64,000 bases of DNA, taken from Zygnema cylindricum. Taxonomy: Eukaryota > Streptophyta > Zygnematophyceae > Zygnematales > Zygnemataceae. Numbering within the stretch: the first letter of the stretch is position 1; each line of letters starts with the position of its first letter. The notes under the pieces were generated by a model. The model saw only the letters and a list, made by a program, of their open reading frames with translations. It was not told the DNA's origin and ran no database searches. Below are positions 51,741 through 63,912 of the stretch, one piece after another. Position numbers and translations under genes: made by a program. The stretch is taken from NCBI GenBank assembly GCA_037447655.1, contig JBBHKE010000055.1:60001-124000 (forward strand), given 5' to 3'.

Positions 51741-54700
51741 TCAGTTTGATGGCTTCGCCTTAACAATCTCCATTTCAAACAATAAAGGCTGGCGTTCACT
51801 GTTGGCGAATCTGCGAGTTGCTGCTCTAGAGGTAGGAAAAGGCTGTGTATCCGGAGTGGCCCAGCCAAGCTCAGGACGAACCAGGATTCGTCTCTTCCCT
51901 CCCACTCGCATACCTTCCATACTCATCTCTACACCCTGTGGCATCTGCATTGTAAAGCCAAGTGGTATAAATGAGAAACTCATCAACCGGATTCCTCCAA
52001 ACTTTTATAGTCATAGCTGCACCATGAATCGTTATTAGCTTTCATAACACTAATTTGGTGGCCGGTCTTGTTGGTCCTCTGAACACAAAATACTAACTGG
52101 TTTTTTCTTAACGCCAGTTCTTCCAAAGGTTCAAAAACAGCCACGTCTTTTGGAACTGAATTAGAGTTAACTTTGAAAAGGAGATGATTCTTCAATATGT
52201 AACAGGCCATATCAATTCTAACAAAAAATATATGTATGCTGAAACACGCTCGGGTTAGCAAATTGAAACAACGGCCCTCAGCTCCTAACCAAGCTTGTAA
52301 ATCAACACTTAAATTTTCCTGTGTTGTCCTCTACAGAAGGAAGCAAGACTATTCAAAAGAGGCACAACCTGTACCGCATTGTAACTACATTTAGTCCATA
52401 AGAAAAATACCTTTGTGGAACCAAATTTGAAAGTAAAGGTTTCACCCACATCATCTTTCCCCTCATTGCCATAGCCGACTGAGTCAACATATAACCTGCA
52501 AGAGCAGGCGCCATACCAGTGCCATTTTTTTCCCCTGCCTTCCGTAAGCAATGAGGTTTTCTGCATAAGTCCATAGAGTCCTTAGGAAACGTGCAAATTA
52601 TGTAAAGTAGGATGTAGCAAAACTTATATTCAGTGAAAGACGTTTTTCGCAACTTACATTCCTACGTCTGCCTGCATGCTGCTATCACTCCCCTTGAAAA
52701 ATCGCAGACATGAAAAGTTACAAAACATTCAGAGATTTGAGCTCATGACAAAGTAGGAATCATCAGCCAGATAGAGCATAACCCAAGTTGCACAAAGAAA
52801 TGCACGCGCCAAAAAACATATCCCAATGGAAAACTAACCCATTAAGACGATAAATAGTATAACTGATGGCGACAATGTCTCCAAGCTCCACTTGCCTGCC
52901 TGTTCCTGTACGTAGCTCCCTAAACCTATGCCGTCAAAATGATCAACACGAGGTAAAAAACATTATTGCACAGGCCTTGCATTAATACAGCATGTACACT
53001 TATTCCGTGCATAAACAAGCAGCTTCATTACACAAAACAATGCTCATATCATTGACCAGTAATGACCCGAGTAATCAGTAGAGTAAGGAAAAGAAGACTC
53101 GAGGAAGACTGGAAATTGAGAGATCATTGACAAAATGTTGAAAAGAAAGAAGGGATGCCGAAGAAACAAAAAAAGAGTTTATTTCATGCCAAAAGATTCC
53201 AGAAAGTATACAAGCGAATAGGAAAGATCCTAAAAGTTCGAGAGACTATACTTGACACCAGATGGCAATGTAATGATGGGTCCTTGTTCGCGTTCCTTTT
53301 CCTCACGACGCCGTTCACCTTCTTCTCTTGCATCATCGAGATTGGTGAAGTACTTCACTTTTGCATTTTCCTCTGCAGCCCTGGGACACTAACCAACATG
53401 TCAACATAAGTCATAAAAATATTAATTTAGTCCAAGGAGTTACAATCATAAAGAAAAGTTTTGTAGTGACAAGACAAAACCCGAGCATTGAGACACTAAG
53501 GTCTGAGACGAAAAGGCATCGCAGACTTATGTTTCAAGACAGCAAAGTTGAAGTAATTTGATTGCTCCTACTGATAGTTCTTACCATGAAACTCCAGCAT
53601 TGCCAGAGACCACTCCAGATGTCAGAAAAGAAACCATGCATACCAAAGTTAATCGACGACCAAGGCAAGATAGATAGTCTTTTCCATCAGGAATATCAGC
53701 CATATGTCCTGGCTGCCCTGCGTTATAAACAAATTGACATAAGCTTCAATATGAATTGCAGATTCAGCTTGTATCCAAATGCAAGTCTCTGGACTTAACC
53801 TACCAAAATAGTGAACTTAAGGAACATCAGAGACATGACAATGATAGCATCGATACTCTAAATTTGTGAAGACTGTGAACTGAACTAGTTGCTACCTGAA
53901 CTGATTCGTGAGATGTCTGAACTCAGGGCAGACATTCTAAAGCAGGAATTGACTGTGCCTTACCTCATTTGGGCATAATTGGAAAAGTATCAAACGAGAA
54001 AACAGTGCATTGCTTCCCTTTTTCGACAAAAGGCTCCAATTTACAAGCTTTTGACTATCGCTTGTACACGCATGACTAATTCCTAGACTTACTCTACAAG
54101 AATAAGGAAAAAAATCACGTTTCCGTTGATAAGACTGTTGAGGTGTCAGCTGCTTAAAGCTGGCCATTTCCTTACACTTTGCATTATCAACAAAACTCCT
54201 ATGTGCATATGAAGACCAAGTAAGCCAAGAGGAGACATTGACTGAAAGGTGTGAAGCCATGGAGAATGTGGAAAATGCATTCATGTTTAACTATAACTAC
54301 TGACAAAGCAAAACATTTGAGGGCGAAGGACTAGATTTTAAGTACAGTACTGCCAAACACGAATCACAAGGTTACGAACGTTTGAGTCAAGAATCTGAAT
54401 CAACGTTTGAATGGCTTGAAGATGGTTTCAAAATTTTGCAGACTATTAAAAAATCGAAGTTGAACAATTGAATTCATATATTGCGGAAAAGTTCAATGTC
54501 TCATAAAATGCTTAATGAATACAATTACAAATGACCGGGAAATTTTTTACGATCGACCGCCCTGATTTGAAAACGTCAACACGACCTAAAACAAAGGTAA
54601 AAATAAGAAAGGAAAAATAAAATATCATTTTGGAAGTTCCCGTACTGGACGTCTGTAGGCCGTACCATTGTATCGCAATTTCGTAAAATAAATTATGCAC

Positions 54701-54890
54701 TTTTGCGTGCTTACAACTTAACTGCATCAACGGTCAGCAAGTTTTCACAAGCCCAGCAACTACATACATAATAATCATTTTCGATTATATTTAATTATTT
54801 ATAACTGCCATTTTCTACAACCAATAGGAATCCTTTTAGGCGTCTGGAAAGATGCCGATTCGAGGTTCGGCGAATTGCTACAGTCCAAAA
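50488..54890 (+). repeat. Segmental duplication, copy A
   Basis: About 4.4 kb nearly identical and in the same orientation to 57939-62105. The left border is near GTGATGCTGTAATGAGGTGA. The right border is just after GATTCGAGGTTCGGCGAAT. Copy A has about 200 bp (51122-51323) missing from copy B, plus many small differences. It carries one complete FKBP gene. Confidence 0.95.
51741..54260 (-). CDS. Thylakoid-lumen FKBP-type peptidyl-prolyl isomerase, copy A
   Basis: Seven exons in phase: 54260-53964, 53712-53585, 53380-53252, 52925-52839, a 30-nt microexon 52687-52658, 52495-52411 and 51944-51741; 319 residues. The first roughly 110 residues fit a plastid transit region. Exons 2-3 encode a twin-arginine lumen signal: LGRRLTL, a hydrophobic stretch (VCMVSFLTSGVV), then WAAEEN. 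The FKBP domain follows: LPSGVKFRELRTGTGR, GDIVAISYTIYRLNG, DSSMQADVG, GYGNEGKDDVGETFTFKFG, MEGMRVGGKRRILVRPELGW and LLFEMEIVKAKPSN. The domain is recognisable, but several FKBP12 catalytic aromatics are replaced (Val where Trp59 is expected, no Tyr82), so it may be a scaffold or assembly factor rather than an active isomerase, as for many lumen FKBPs. Exact family member not assigned. Copy B is at 58994-61492. Confidence 0.9.
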
Positions 54891-55199
54891 TACTTCATCA
54901 GAGTACCGATTACATGGGGACGTACCCTAAGTTTGAAATTTCTCCCGCTTTACTACAGCGCATGACTGTGCCTGTGACTGATTAGAATATCCGGTGTTGT
55001 AGAACAGTTCACGTAACATAGCCTGAGAGCAAGGCGACATAATGGCTGCAAAGCCTGAGAGCAAGACGACGTAATGGCTACAGAATAGTCCAGGGTTCAG
55101 GAAAACCCTCTATCTCTAGGGTAAGGAGAGCGGAGTCCGAGTACGGCCCTGGTCTAAAGTTTCTTCCACGTGTGTGTGTGAGAGAGAGAGAGTGAGGGC

Positions 55200-55231
<32 letters not shown>

Positions 55232-55286
55232 CAGAGAGTATAGCTTGAATAAAACTGCACCGTAAACCCTGAAACAGAAAGCAGTA
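54261..55286. other. Upstream region of FKBP-A and of the unknown gene
   Basis: The two genes diverge, so both promoters should be here. The duplication ends near 54890. A repeated CCTGAGAGCAAG-CGAC-TAATGGCT phrase occurs twice at 55021-55080. A GT/GA microsatellite at about 55170-55230 lies just before the unknown gene's ATG. Confidence 0.5.
55170..55230 (+). repeat. GT/GA-rich microsatellite in a likely 5' leader
   Basis: GTGTGTGTGAGAGAGAGAG, then further GA units and GGGAGA variants, ending about 57 nt before the ATG at 55287. The placement mirrors the GA tract before the carboxylesterase. Confidence 0.85.
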
Positions 55287-57647
55287 ATGGCTGGACCCGT
55301 GGAGAAGTCTGGAGCTCCTTTGGATACTAAACGCGCTCTTAAATTTTTAGGGCGTCTGGCTTTGAGACTTTTTCAAAGTACTGGAAAATCTCCTTCTCTC
55401 TGGTCTCAAAAATTCCTAGAATCTGCTTTTTCTGGAGCTGTTCAGGAGCTTCCTTTTGGTCCTTTGAAACAAACCCTAGAATCAAACCCTAAAAAGTTTT
55501 CAAAAGCTCTTGCTGACCGTTTAAGCGTTTTGTCCGAAGGTATTATCCAAGGAGATGATGATAGGGATGCCATAAATGTAGGACATCCACTTGTACAGGA
55601 AAAAAAACAGGAGGAAGAGTTTGTCGTATCTCCTCAAGACCGACTGGATATTATCGAGACTGGAGAATTATTTACCGACAGAGGCTATCTGAAAGCCGTT
55701 ATTGCTGCCATTGAATTGGTTAACTTAGTGCATTCGGTGAATTCAGTGAATTCAGTGAATTTAGTAACTTCAGTAAATACAGGAACGTCAATTAGTGTGG
55801 ACAGTAAAAGATTACGGGCTGCATGTCAGCGATGTTTACGAGCAAGACAGGATCCTCCCTGGGAACTCTGGTCCGCTTATTCTTATTTAGTGTGGAATTC
55901 AGAAGGTGGAACAGAAGAGACTTTCAAATTCGGGTGCGAGTTGTCACTGCATTCGTGGAAAACCTCCGTAAAATTTCATGCTATGTCCGATTCGACTTCT
56001 TTTTTGACTTCTTTTTCTACAGATATTACTGCTTTAAAAGCTTTGTGGCAAACCCTAAAAACAAGCTCTTGTCTTTTTCGCAATTTAGAATTTGCAGTGG
56101 GAGCTTTGGAGCCGTTAATTTCGGTTTCTGCCTCCTTGATCTTAACAGTTTCTAAAAGTCCCGCAAAGAAAAAATTTAGGAAAGTGTTGAAATTTCTGAA
56201 AGACATACTTTCTGACATGGCTTCAACAGTGGCGGTTAGACGTCTTTTGTCTGTTTCTGGTACTCTAAATGAAGATTGTTTTCCTCCACCTCCACCGACT
56301 GTTTGCTCCGTTTTCATTTTGAATATGATTTCCGAAGGAAAAAAATATGAAAAAGATGACCTTTCTGAGGCCATTTTTCGAGCGTCCAATGTAATGGGCG
56401 TTTTGGTCTTTCTTCGAATTGTTGTCGAAGTTTTAATCGAGAGATGTAAGGAGGATAAGATTGGAGGAGGGGTAGGGAACGCAATTTTTTTGTCTGATTT
56501 TAATTGGAAGAGTGACAAAGTGGTCAAGTTACGACAGCTGGCGTTTCAATCTGTTACGGATTTGGTCGGGCCTTCCTTGGGTATGTTATGTTTCCCTTTT
56601 ATTCAAGATCATCCAGTAAATATATCAAATGTGGTCGTTTTTGTTATGTTATGTCTCTGTTTCTTCAATTTGTTCTATCTAATTAGTCTATCAAAACAGT
56701 TTTTGCATCATCTGGATTTTTGTGGGTATGTTCTTTTTCAGGTTAATTGATTTTTTACATACATTCAAAATAAGATATGTATATAATCCATATTAAGAGA
56801 TACATTTTTTGCATCATCTGGGACTTTTTGGGTCTGTCATGTACTCAATTTGTATCACTCCATTTAATATATCAAAAGAGACAGTTGCTGGGTCATCTGA
56901 TTTTTTTTGTGCAATTAATTAGAGCATGTGGATTGTGGACTCTCACCGTGGTTCTAAGCTTGTAAAGCACTTTTTTTTTTATATATTCGTCAGATTGAGG
57001 TGTTTTTCATCTCTTAATGATGGGTATCCTAGATTTTTTTTCGGAAATTTCATCATTCTCATTTTTTATTAATTTCTGTATCTGTTGTACTTCTGTTTGC
57101 TCGACAGACACACTATTAGACCTTCTCCTTCGCCCGAGGGTTTGTTTCACTTCTGGCCTGGTAAGTTTTCCAACAGAAGGCCTACATACTGTAGGTTATC
57201 TCACTGTAATTTGCCTAACTTATATTCTAGGCCCTTATTCAACCCCAAATATTTCTTAAACTTTTGAGGTTTTTGCTTGAGTTGGGTTTAATGTCATGTT
57301 TCAAAGGTGTGAAAATAACACATTATAATAAGTGTCTACCTATAGTCGATATGATAAAATGCTTTTAGAGGACGTCTGTTATCTTCGTTTTTTTTATGAT
57401 TTTATTAGTAGGTGACAATTTTGCCAGTTCTTACACAGTAGACCACAGAATGGCTGAAGGGATAATAAGTGGACAAGAAATGTCCACAATGGCCTTTATT
57501 TTGGCCACACGTTGTCTGCCTAAACAAAGCATATGGCAAAACCACACTGTTTTTCTTTTCTTTTAGGGTTCGCACTTGAAGCTGATTTATGAGGCATCTA
57601 ACATTTCATTATTTTTGCGCAAAGAAGCTGGATATCTTCCTCATTGA
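55287..57647 (+). CDS. Unrecognised 475-residue, probably alpha-helical protein
   Basis: Three exons in phase: 55287-56580, 57108-57160 and 57567-57647. The last two are short and join to VTDLVGPSLDTLLDLLLRPR and then GSHLKLIYEASN, ending KEAGYLPH. Composition is rich in Leu, Ser, Lys and Val, with many amphipathic helices (RALKFLGRLALRLFQ, YLKAVIAAIELVNLV, KFRKVLKFLKDILSDM), suggesting an all-helical, perhaps ARM/HEAT-like, fold. An in-frame VNSVN-type repeat lies at about residues 148-165. No signal peptide, membrane segment or catalytic motif is visible. I do not recognise a family. The gene lies between the two FKBP duplicates and points away from copy A. The long intact first exon and clean phases support a real gene; the last exon is the least certain part. 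Confidence 0.72.
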
Positions 57648-58993
57648 ACTTTACGTCCTTTTCTTATTCTATATTTGTATACATGTAGATGTTGTTTAAC
57701 TTCAGTTGCCACATGTCAACCTGATGTAAGCAGTTTGGTACAAAAACACTTTGAATGAAGTGTCAGTTAGAATGGGCTGTGATGATTTTTTGATCATTTG
57801 TACACTTATTTTTCGATATTTTGAGTTATTGGGTATATAAATTGAAGAGTGGGCAATATTGTTTGAAGTTTATTGACACTGCACATGACTATTTAATTGC
57901 CTCCTGTGCAGAATTGTTGTTTAAATATTATTGATCAAGGTGATGCTGTAATGAGGTGAAGGCCATTTACAGTATGAGATGAAGTTTATGTCTCGAACAG
58001 GTAGTGAGCAGAGCTGGCTCTTTCAGAAAGTTTGGATTTTATGAGTATTTTATTGGGACTAGCTCATGGAATATGGGATTTGCTAATTGGCATATCTATC
58101 GTTCATGCTGCAGCACATACTTGTACAGTTTTGGCTTTCTACTTGTCAAGTTGCCATTTGCGTTCTTATAAACTTGTTGATGATCGTGAGGATGATCCGG
58201 TTCAATATGCGAGGCTCGGGCATGTTTTTTTCATTTCAGGAGGCATTTGTTTTACAGTGGACATATGAAGCTCTTCTATAATGTAAAGAGGGCCCCTCTC
58301 AAAAAATAAATAAAAAAATCACAGTTAGGCAGGTGGACCATTAATTAGAGGGCCTTAGTGCTAACAGGCGCCATGTGGGCCAAATCTGCAGACTGGTGAC
58401 ATGTGTTTTAAAACTGTGTCATTGTCCGTTCTGTGAACTTTATAGCAGAAGTATGATGAACTCCAAAGTCAGTTAACAATACATTTGAGAAACCTTCTCG
58501 ACATGTATCGGCATATATGACCAGATCAAAAGAGCTTTCTGGTATCTGAGTGTCTCCAAGCCCATACATTACTCCGAAGAAATCTCTTATTACTCCGTCA
58601 AATCGTCCAAGCTTCTTAAATGACGTTGAACCTAAAAAGTCCATTGGGGGGATTTAGAGCATTTACAAAGTTTATTACATACAATCAGGAAAAACAGCTG
58701 CAGCAAAGAGAAGCTGCAGACCAGCATAGAGCATAATAAGGAAACAAAAAGATATAACATGTCATCAGCAGACGTTTGTAGCCAGCCTCTCCTGAAGAAA
58801 ATATTAACATAGTTCATAAGGAAAAAGCTAGGCGCATATAATGCTGATGTATATCATCTTCATACTCAACTTAACTTTCCTAACAACATCTGCATTCTAT
58901 TTCTTCAAAGTTTGCACAACAACATGAACAAGAAAAATGCAATTTTCACAATAAAACAAAACAAATGCAAAACCAGGTGGTCTTGACAGGCAC
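57648..58993. other. Region between the unknown gene and FKBP copy B
   Basis: No supported gene. The duplicated segment begins near 57939. A minus-strand frame at 58631-58408 is open here (LGRFDGVIRDFFGVMYGLGD and onward) but is interrupted in copy A by the 200-bp difference. Its product is not recognised. Confidence 0.4.
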
Positions 58994-61900
58994 TCAGTTT
59001 GATGGCTTCGCCTTAACAATCTCCATTTCAAACAATAAAGGCTGGCGTTCACTGTTGGCGAATCTGCGAGTTGCTGCTCTGGAGGTAAGAAAAGGCTGTG
59101 TATCCGGAGTGGCCCAGCCAAGCTCAGGACGAACCAGGATTCGTCTCTTCCCTCCCACTCGCATACCTTCCATACTCATCTCTACACCCTGTGGCATCTG
59201 CATTCCAAAGCCAAGTGGTATAAATGAGAAACCCATCCACCGGATTCCTCCAAACTTTCATAGTCATAGCTACACCGCGAATCGTTATCAGCTTTCATAA
59301 CACTAATTTGGTGGCCGGTTTTGTTGGTCGTCTGAACACAAAATACTAACTGGTTTTTTCTTAACGCCAGTTCTTCCAAAGGTTCAAAAACAGCCACATC
59401 TTTTGGAACTGAATTAGAGTTAACTTTGAAAAGGAGATGATTCTTCAATATGTAACAGGCAATATCAATTTTATAAAAAAAAAATGTATGCTGAAACACG
59501 CTTGGGTTAGCAAATTGAACAACAGCCCTCGGCTCCTAACCAAGCTTGTAAATCAACACTTAAATTTTCCTGTATCTGTATTGTCCTCTACAGAAGGAGG
59601 CAAGACTATTCAAAAGAGGCACAACCTGTACCGCATTGTAACTACATTTAGTCCATAAGAAAAATACCTTTGTGGAACCAAATTTGAAAGTAAAGGTGTC
59701 ACCCACATCATCTTTCCCCTCATTTCCATAGCCGACTGAGTCAACATATAACCTGCAAGAGCAGGCGCCATACCAGTGCCATTTTACCCCTGCCTTCCGT
59801 AAGCAATGATGTTTTCTCCATAAGTCCATAACATGCAATTATGCAAAGTAGGATGTAGCAAAACTTATACTCAGCGAAAGATGTTTTTCGCAACTTACAT
59901 TCCTACGGCTGCCTGCATGCTGCTATCACTTCCCTCGAAAAATCGCAGACAAGAAAAGTTACAAAACATTTAGAGATTTGAGCTCATGACAAAGTCGGAA
60001 TCATCAGCCAGATAGAGCATAACTCAAGTTGCACAAAGAAATGCACGCGCCAAAAAACATAGCCCAGTGGAAAACTAACCCATTAAGACGATAAATAGTA
60101 TAACTGATGGCGACAATGTCTCCAAGCTCCACTTGCCTGCCTGTTCCTGTACGTAGCTCCCTAAACCTATGCCATCAAAATGATCAACACGAGGTAAACA
60201 TTATTGCACAGGCCTTGCATTAATACAGCATGTACACTTATTCCGTGCATAAACAAGCAGCTTCATTGCACAAAACAATGCTCATATCATTGACCCGAGT
60301 AATCCGTAGAGTAAGGAAAATAAGACTCAAGAGACTGGAAATTGAAAGATCATTGACAAAATGTTGAAAAGAAAGAAGGGATGCCGAAGAAACAAAAAAA
60401 GAGTTCATTTCATGCCAAAAGATTCCAGAAAGTACACAAGCGAATAGGAAAGATCCTAAAAGTTTGAGAGACAATACTTGACACCAGATGGCAATGTAAT
60501 GATGGGTCCTTGTTCGCGTTCCTTTTCCTCACGACGCCGTTCACCTTCTTCTCTTGCATCATCGAGATTGGTGAAGTACTTCACTTTTGCATTTTCCTCT
60601 GCAGCCCTGGGACACTTACCAACGTGTCAACATAAGTCATAAAAATATTAATTTAGTCCAAGGAGTTACAATCATAAAGAAAAGTTTTGTAGTGACAAGA
60701 CAAAACCCGAGCATTGAGACACTAAGGTCTGAGACGAAAAGGCATCGCAGACTTATGTTTCAAGACAGCAAAGTTGAAGTAATTTGATTGCTCCTACTGA
60801 TAGTTCTTACCATGAAACTCCATAATTGCCAGAGACCACTCCAGATGTCAGAAAAGAAACCATGCATACCAAAGTTAATCGACGACCAAGGCAAGATAGA
60901 TAGTCTTTTCCATCAGGAATATCAGCCATATGTCCTGGCTGCCCTGCGTTATAAACAAATTGACATAAGCTTCAATATGAATTGCAGATTCAGCTTGTAT
61001 CCAAATGCAAGTCTCTGGACTTAACCTACCAAAATAGTGAACTTAAGGAACATCAAGCAGAGAGTCATGACAATGATAGCATCGATACTCTAAATTTGTG
61101 AAGACTGTGAACTGAATTAGTTGCTACCTGAACTGATTCGTGAGATGTCTGAACTCAGGGCAGACATTCTAAAGCAGGAATGGACTGTGCCTTACCTCAT
61201 TTGGGCATAATTGGAAAAGTATCAAACGAGAAAACAGTGCATTGCTTTCCTTTTTCGACAAAAGGCTCCAATTTACAAGCTTTTGACTATCGCTTGTACA
61301 CGCATGACTAATTCCTAGACTTACTCTACAAGAATAAGGAAAAAAATCACGTTTCCGTTGATAAGACTGTTGAGGGGTCAGCTGCTTAAAGCTGGCCATT
61401 TCCTTACACTTTGCATTACCAACAAAACTCTTATGCGCATACGAAAACCACGTGGGCCAACAGGAGACATTGACTGAAAGGTGTGAAGCCATGGAGAATG
61501 CGGAAAAAGCAGTCACGTTTAACTATAACTACTGACAAAGCAGAACATTGAGGGCGAAGGACTAGATTTTAAGTACTGCCAAACACAAGGCAACGAACGT
61601 TTCAGTCAAGAACATGAATCAACGTTTGAATGGCTTGAAGATGGCTTCAAACTTTTGCAGACTTTTAAAAAGACGAAGTTGAACAATTGAATTCATATAT
61701 TGCGGAAAAGTTCAATGTCTCATAAAATGCTTAATGAATGCAATTAGCCAATTACAAATGACCGGGAAATTTTTTCCGATCGACCGCCCGCCCTGATTTG
61801 AAAACGTCAACACGACCTAAACAAAGGTAAAAATAAGAAAAGGAAAAATAAAAGATCATTTTGGAAGTTACCGTACTGGACGTCTGCAGGCCGTACCGTT

Positions 61901-62105
61901 GTATGGCAATTTCGTAATATAAATTATGCACTTTTGCGTGCTTAAAAAACTTCACTGCATCAACGGTCAGCAAGTTTCCACAAGCCCAGCAACTGCATAC
62001 ATAATAACCATTTTCGATTTTATTTATAACTTCCATTTTCTACAACCAATAGGAATCCTTTTACGCGTCTTTGAAAAGATGCCGATTCGAGGTTCGGCGA
62101 ATCTC
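57939..62105 (+). repeat. Segmental duplication, copy B
   Basis: Direct repeat of 50488-54890, offset by about 7.2-7.45 kb, the variation coming from indels. Introns are nearly as similar as exons, indicating a recent event or gene conversion. Confidence 0.95.
58994..61492 (-). CDS. Thylakoid-lumen FKBP-type peptidyl-prolyl isomerase, copy B
   Basis: Seven exons matching copy A one for one with identical lengths: 61492-61196, 60938-60811, 60606-60478, 60166-60080, microexon 59928-59899, 59752-59668 and 59197-58994; 319 residues. All splice sites are GT-AG and no stop or frameshift was seen. The twin-arginine signal is kept (LGRRLTL, then WAAEEN). Differences are few: in the N-terminal transit region (CWPTWFSYAHK against SWLTWSSYAHR), NYGVSW for NAGVSW, and QAAVG for QADVG. 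The upstream in-frame ATG of copy A (54284) is GTG here, so the shared ATG (MASHLS) is the better start for both. Probably functional and redundant with copy A. Confidence 0.9.
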
Positions 62106-62816
62106 GGATATTTGTAAAACACGGTACGGAATGACGTTTAAGCTAACCGCCTACTTTTGTCGTTTCTGGATGTCACACCAGTGTTTCGTACTCCTTACCG
62201 GCTATAAAATAAAAAATTGCCTCTACATTTTTCACCCGAATTGATTACATCTCTACGGGTGTGCAGTCTTCCCTCTCACTCTCTCCTCTCATTCTTCCCT
62301 CTCTTACTGCTCATCCCCTCTCCTTTCCCTATCTGCCTTCCCTCTTTGTCCTTCTCTCTATTCCCCCTCTCTATCCCTCGTTTGAATCTTAAGATTCCGT
62401 TTTTTTTCTCAATTTTCTCTCTCTCCTACTCTTTTCTTTCTCCCCTCACCTCCCTTCCTCTCCTCTCCTCTCCTCTCCTTTCTTCTCCTCTCTCCTTCCC
62501 TTCCTCCCTCTCTTCTAACCTTACCATTCCGTCTCTGTTCGCTCCTTTCTGTCGTTTTTCTCTCCGTTCCGTCTCTTTTGTCCTCGTTCCGTTCCGTCTC
62601 GTGCCATTCCGTTCCGTTTTTATACTGCGACCCGAATCTGACTTACCAGATTTTCTGCGGCGGTTTTTTTCTCATGACAACTGTCGTGGCGCTTTTTGGC
62701 ACTCTAGTCGGCAGTGGCGCGTGCGACGACTGCGCGCCATTGGTCACTGTGCCCATGCAAGCTGTCAGCGCGATGTGCGCACCGGGAAAAGGAGTCATGG
62801 AGAGATAAAAGGAGAA

Positions 62817-62818
<2 letters not shown>

Positions 62819-62859
<41 letters not shown>

Positions 62860-62860
62860 T
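62819..62860 (+). repeat. (TA)n microsatellite
   Basis: About 15 TA units grading into ACACACATATAT. No coding role. Confidence 0.9.
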
Positions 62861-63846
62861 TTTTTGTTATTAATTTGGAGGTGAGTTTTTTTTTTCCTTT
62901 CCGAGGAAGTATTGTCTTTTTTTGTGTTGTGTTATTTTTCTTTTGGTTTTTTTCTGTATTGCTTTTTGTTTTTTTTGTACCCGATTCCCACACGTGTCAC
63001 TTGGATCTGCAGATTAATAACGTGGCATCTTTGGCTCGGTTTTTTTTCCGAAGCTCTGTACAGGAGTTTAATTTTTGGCATTTTCTGGTAAAAAAAAAAA
63101 ACAGAAGACTTTTGAGGCCAGTTGTACAACTTTTTTAGGGTTTCTAAGACGGCAGAAGACTCAATAGAAATGTTAAATTTTTTCCATTTGTGAAACTTCT
63201 AAGTTTTTTCGACGTTTAAACCTTTTTTAATGTTTTTCAATGGCTAAGGGTTTAAAAGGTTTTAAAACCCTAAATGCCCACAAAATAAGGGTTTTGAAAG
63301 GTTTTTAAATGGTGGCTAATAAGCTTTAATTAACTATTTGTGTATAGGGTGACAAAATGGGCTTAAATTTAGAAAAAAAAAAAAAAAAAAACATTGGCAA
63401 AAATAGTAGAAAAAGTGAAATTATTATCTACGCTAAATTATGGATAGTTGGAGGTTTTTTTTTTTTTTTTGAAACCCAAAATGGGAGAATAGAAAGAGGA
63501 AAAAACAGGTCAATTTTTTTTTTCAAAAGTCTCAAAATTATTATTAAGTTAAAAAGCCCTAAAGGAACAAAAAAAAAAAAAAAAAACACCTTAAAAAAAG
63601 GAGGAAATAAAAAAATAGTTTGGCTTCTGCAGGGTGGAAAAACTATCCTTGTGTAGAAAAAGTAAAAAAGTCAACATTGACTTTTAATTTAATTTATTTT
63701 TAACTTTACACTTCAGTTTTTTTGTTCTTATCATGATGCCAAAAACATCCGATTTGATTGTTCCCCTTCTCTTTTCCACTTTTTTATTCTTTTTTTTTTC
63801 ATCACTTTTGCACCTTTTTTATGGCTTGTAGCTAATTACATGAGAG

Positions 63847-63861
63847 ATATATGTATATATG

Positions 63862-63896
<35 letters not shown>

Positions 63897-63910
63897 ATAT
63901 TTATGTATGT
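63847..63910 (+). repeat. (TA/TG)n microsatellite next to a start codon
   Basis: Compound TATATG, TATA and GTGTGT array ending within about 10 nt of the ATG at 63913. Confidence 0.9.
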
Positions 63911-63912
63911 AT

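Larger units (their letters stand above)
61493..63912. other. Low-complexity upstream region near the end of the window
   Basis: The duplication ends near 62105. Then come a CT-rich tract (62265-62560, including TCTCC repeats near 62460), several CGTTCCGT words (62525-62625), a (TA)n tract, and long A and T runs (62887-63600). Open frames over the CT-rich tract reflect composition. No gene supported, apart from possible leader sequence for the gene starting at 63913. Confidence 0.55.

Noticed and set aside
54261-54284. Upstream ATG of FKBP copy A as the start
   Set aside because: The equivalent codon in copy B is GTG, so the shared ATG at 54260/61492 is preferred.
55976-56527. Minus-strand 183-codon frame
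   Set aside because: Overlaps the plus-strand unknown gene. The plus frame is longer and continues through phase-consistent splice sites.
62217-62873. A 218-codon frame rich in Ser, Leu, Pro and Phe
   Set aside because: It lies over a CT-rich tract and runs into a TA repeat. No codon signal, family motif or splice context.
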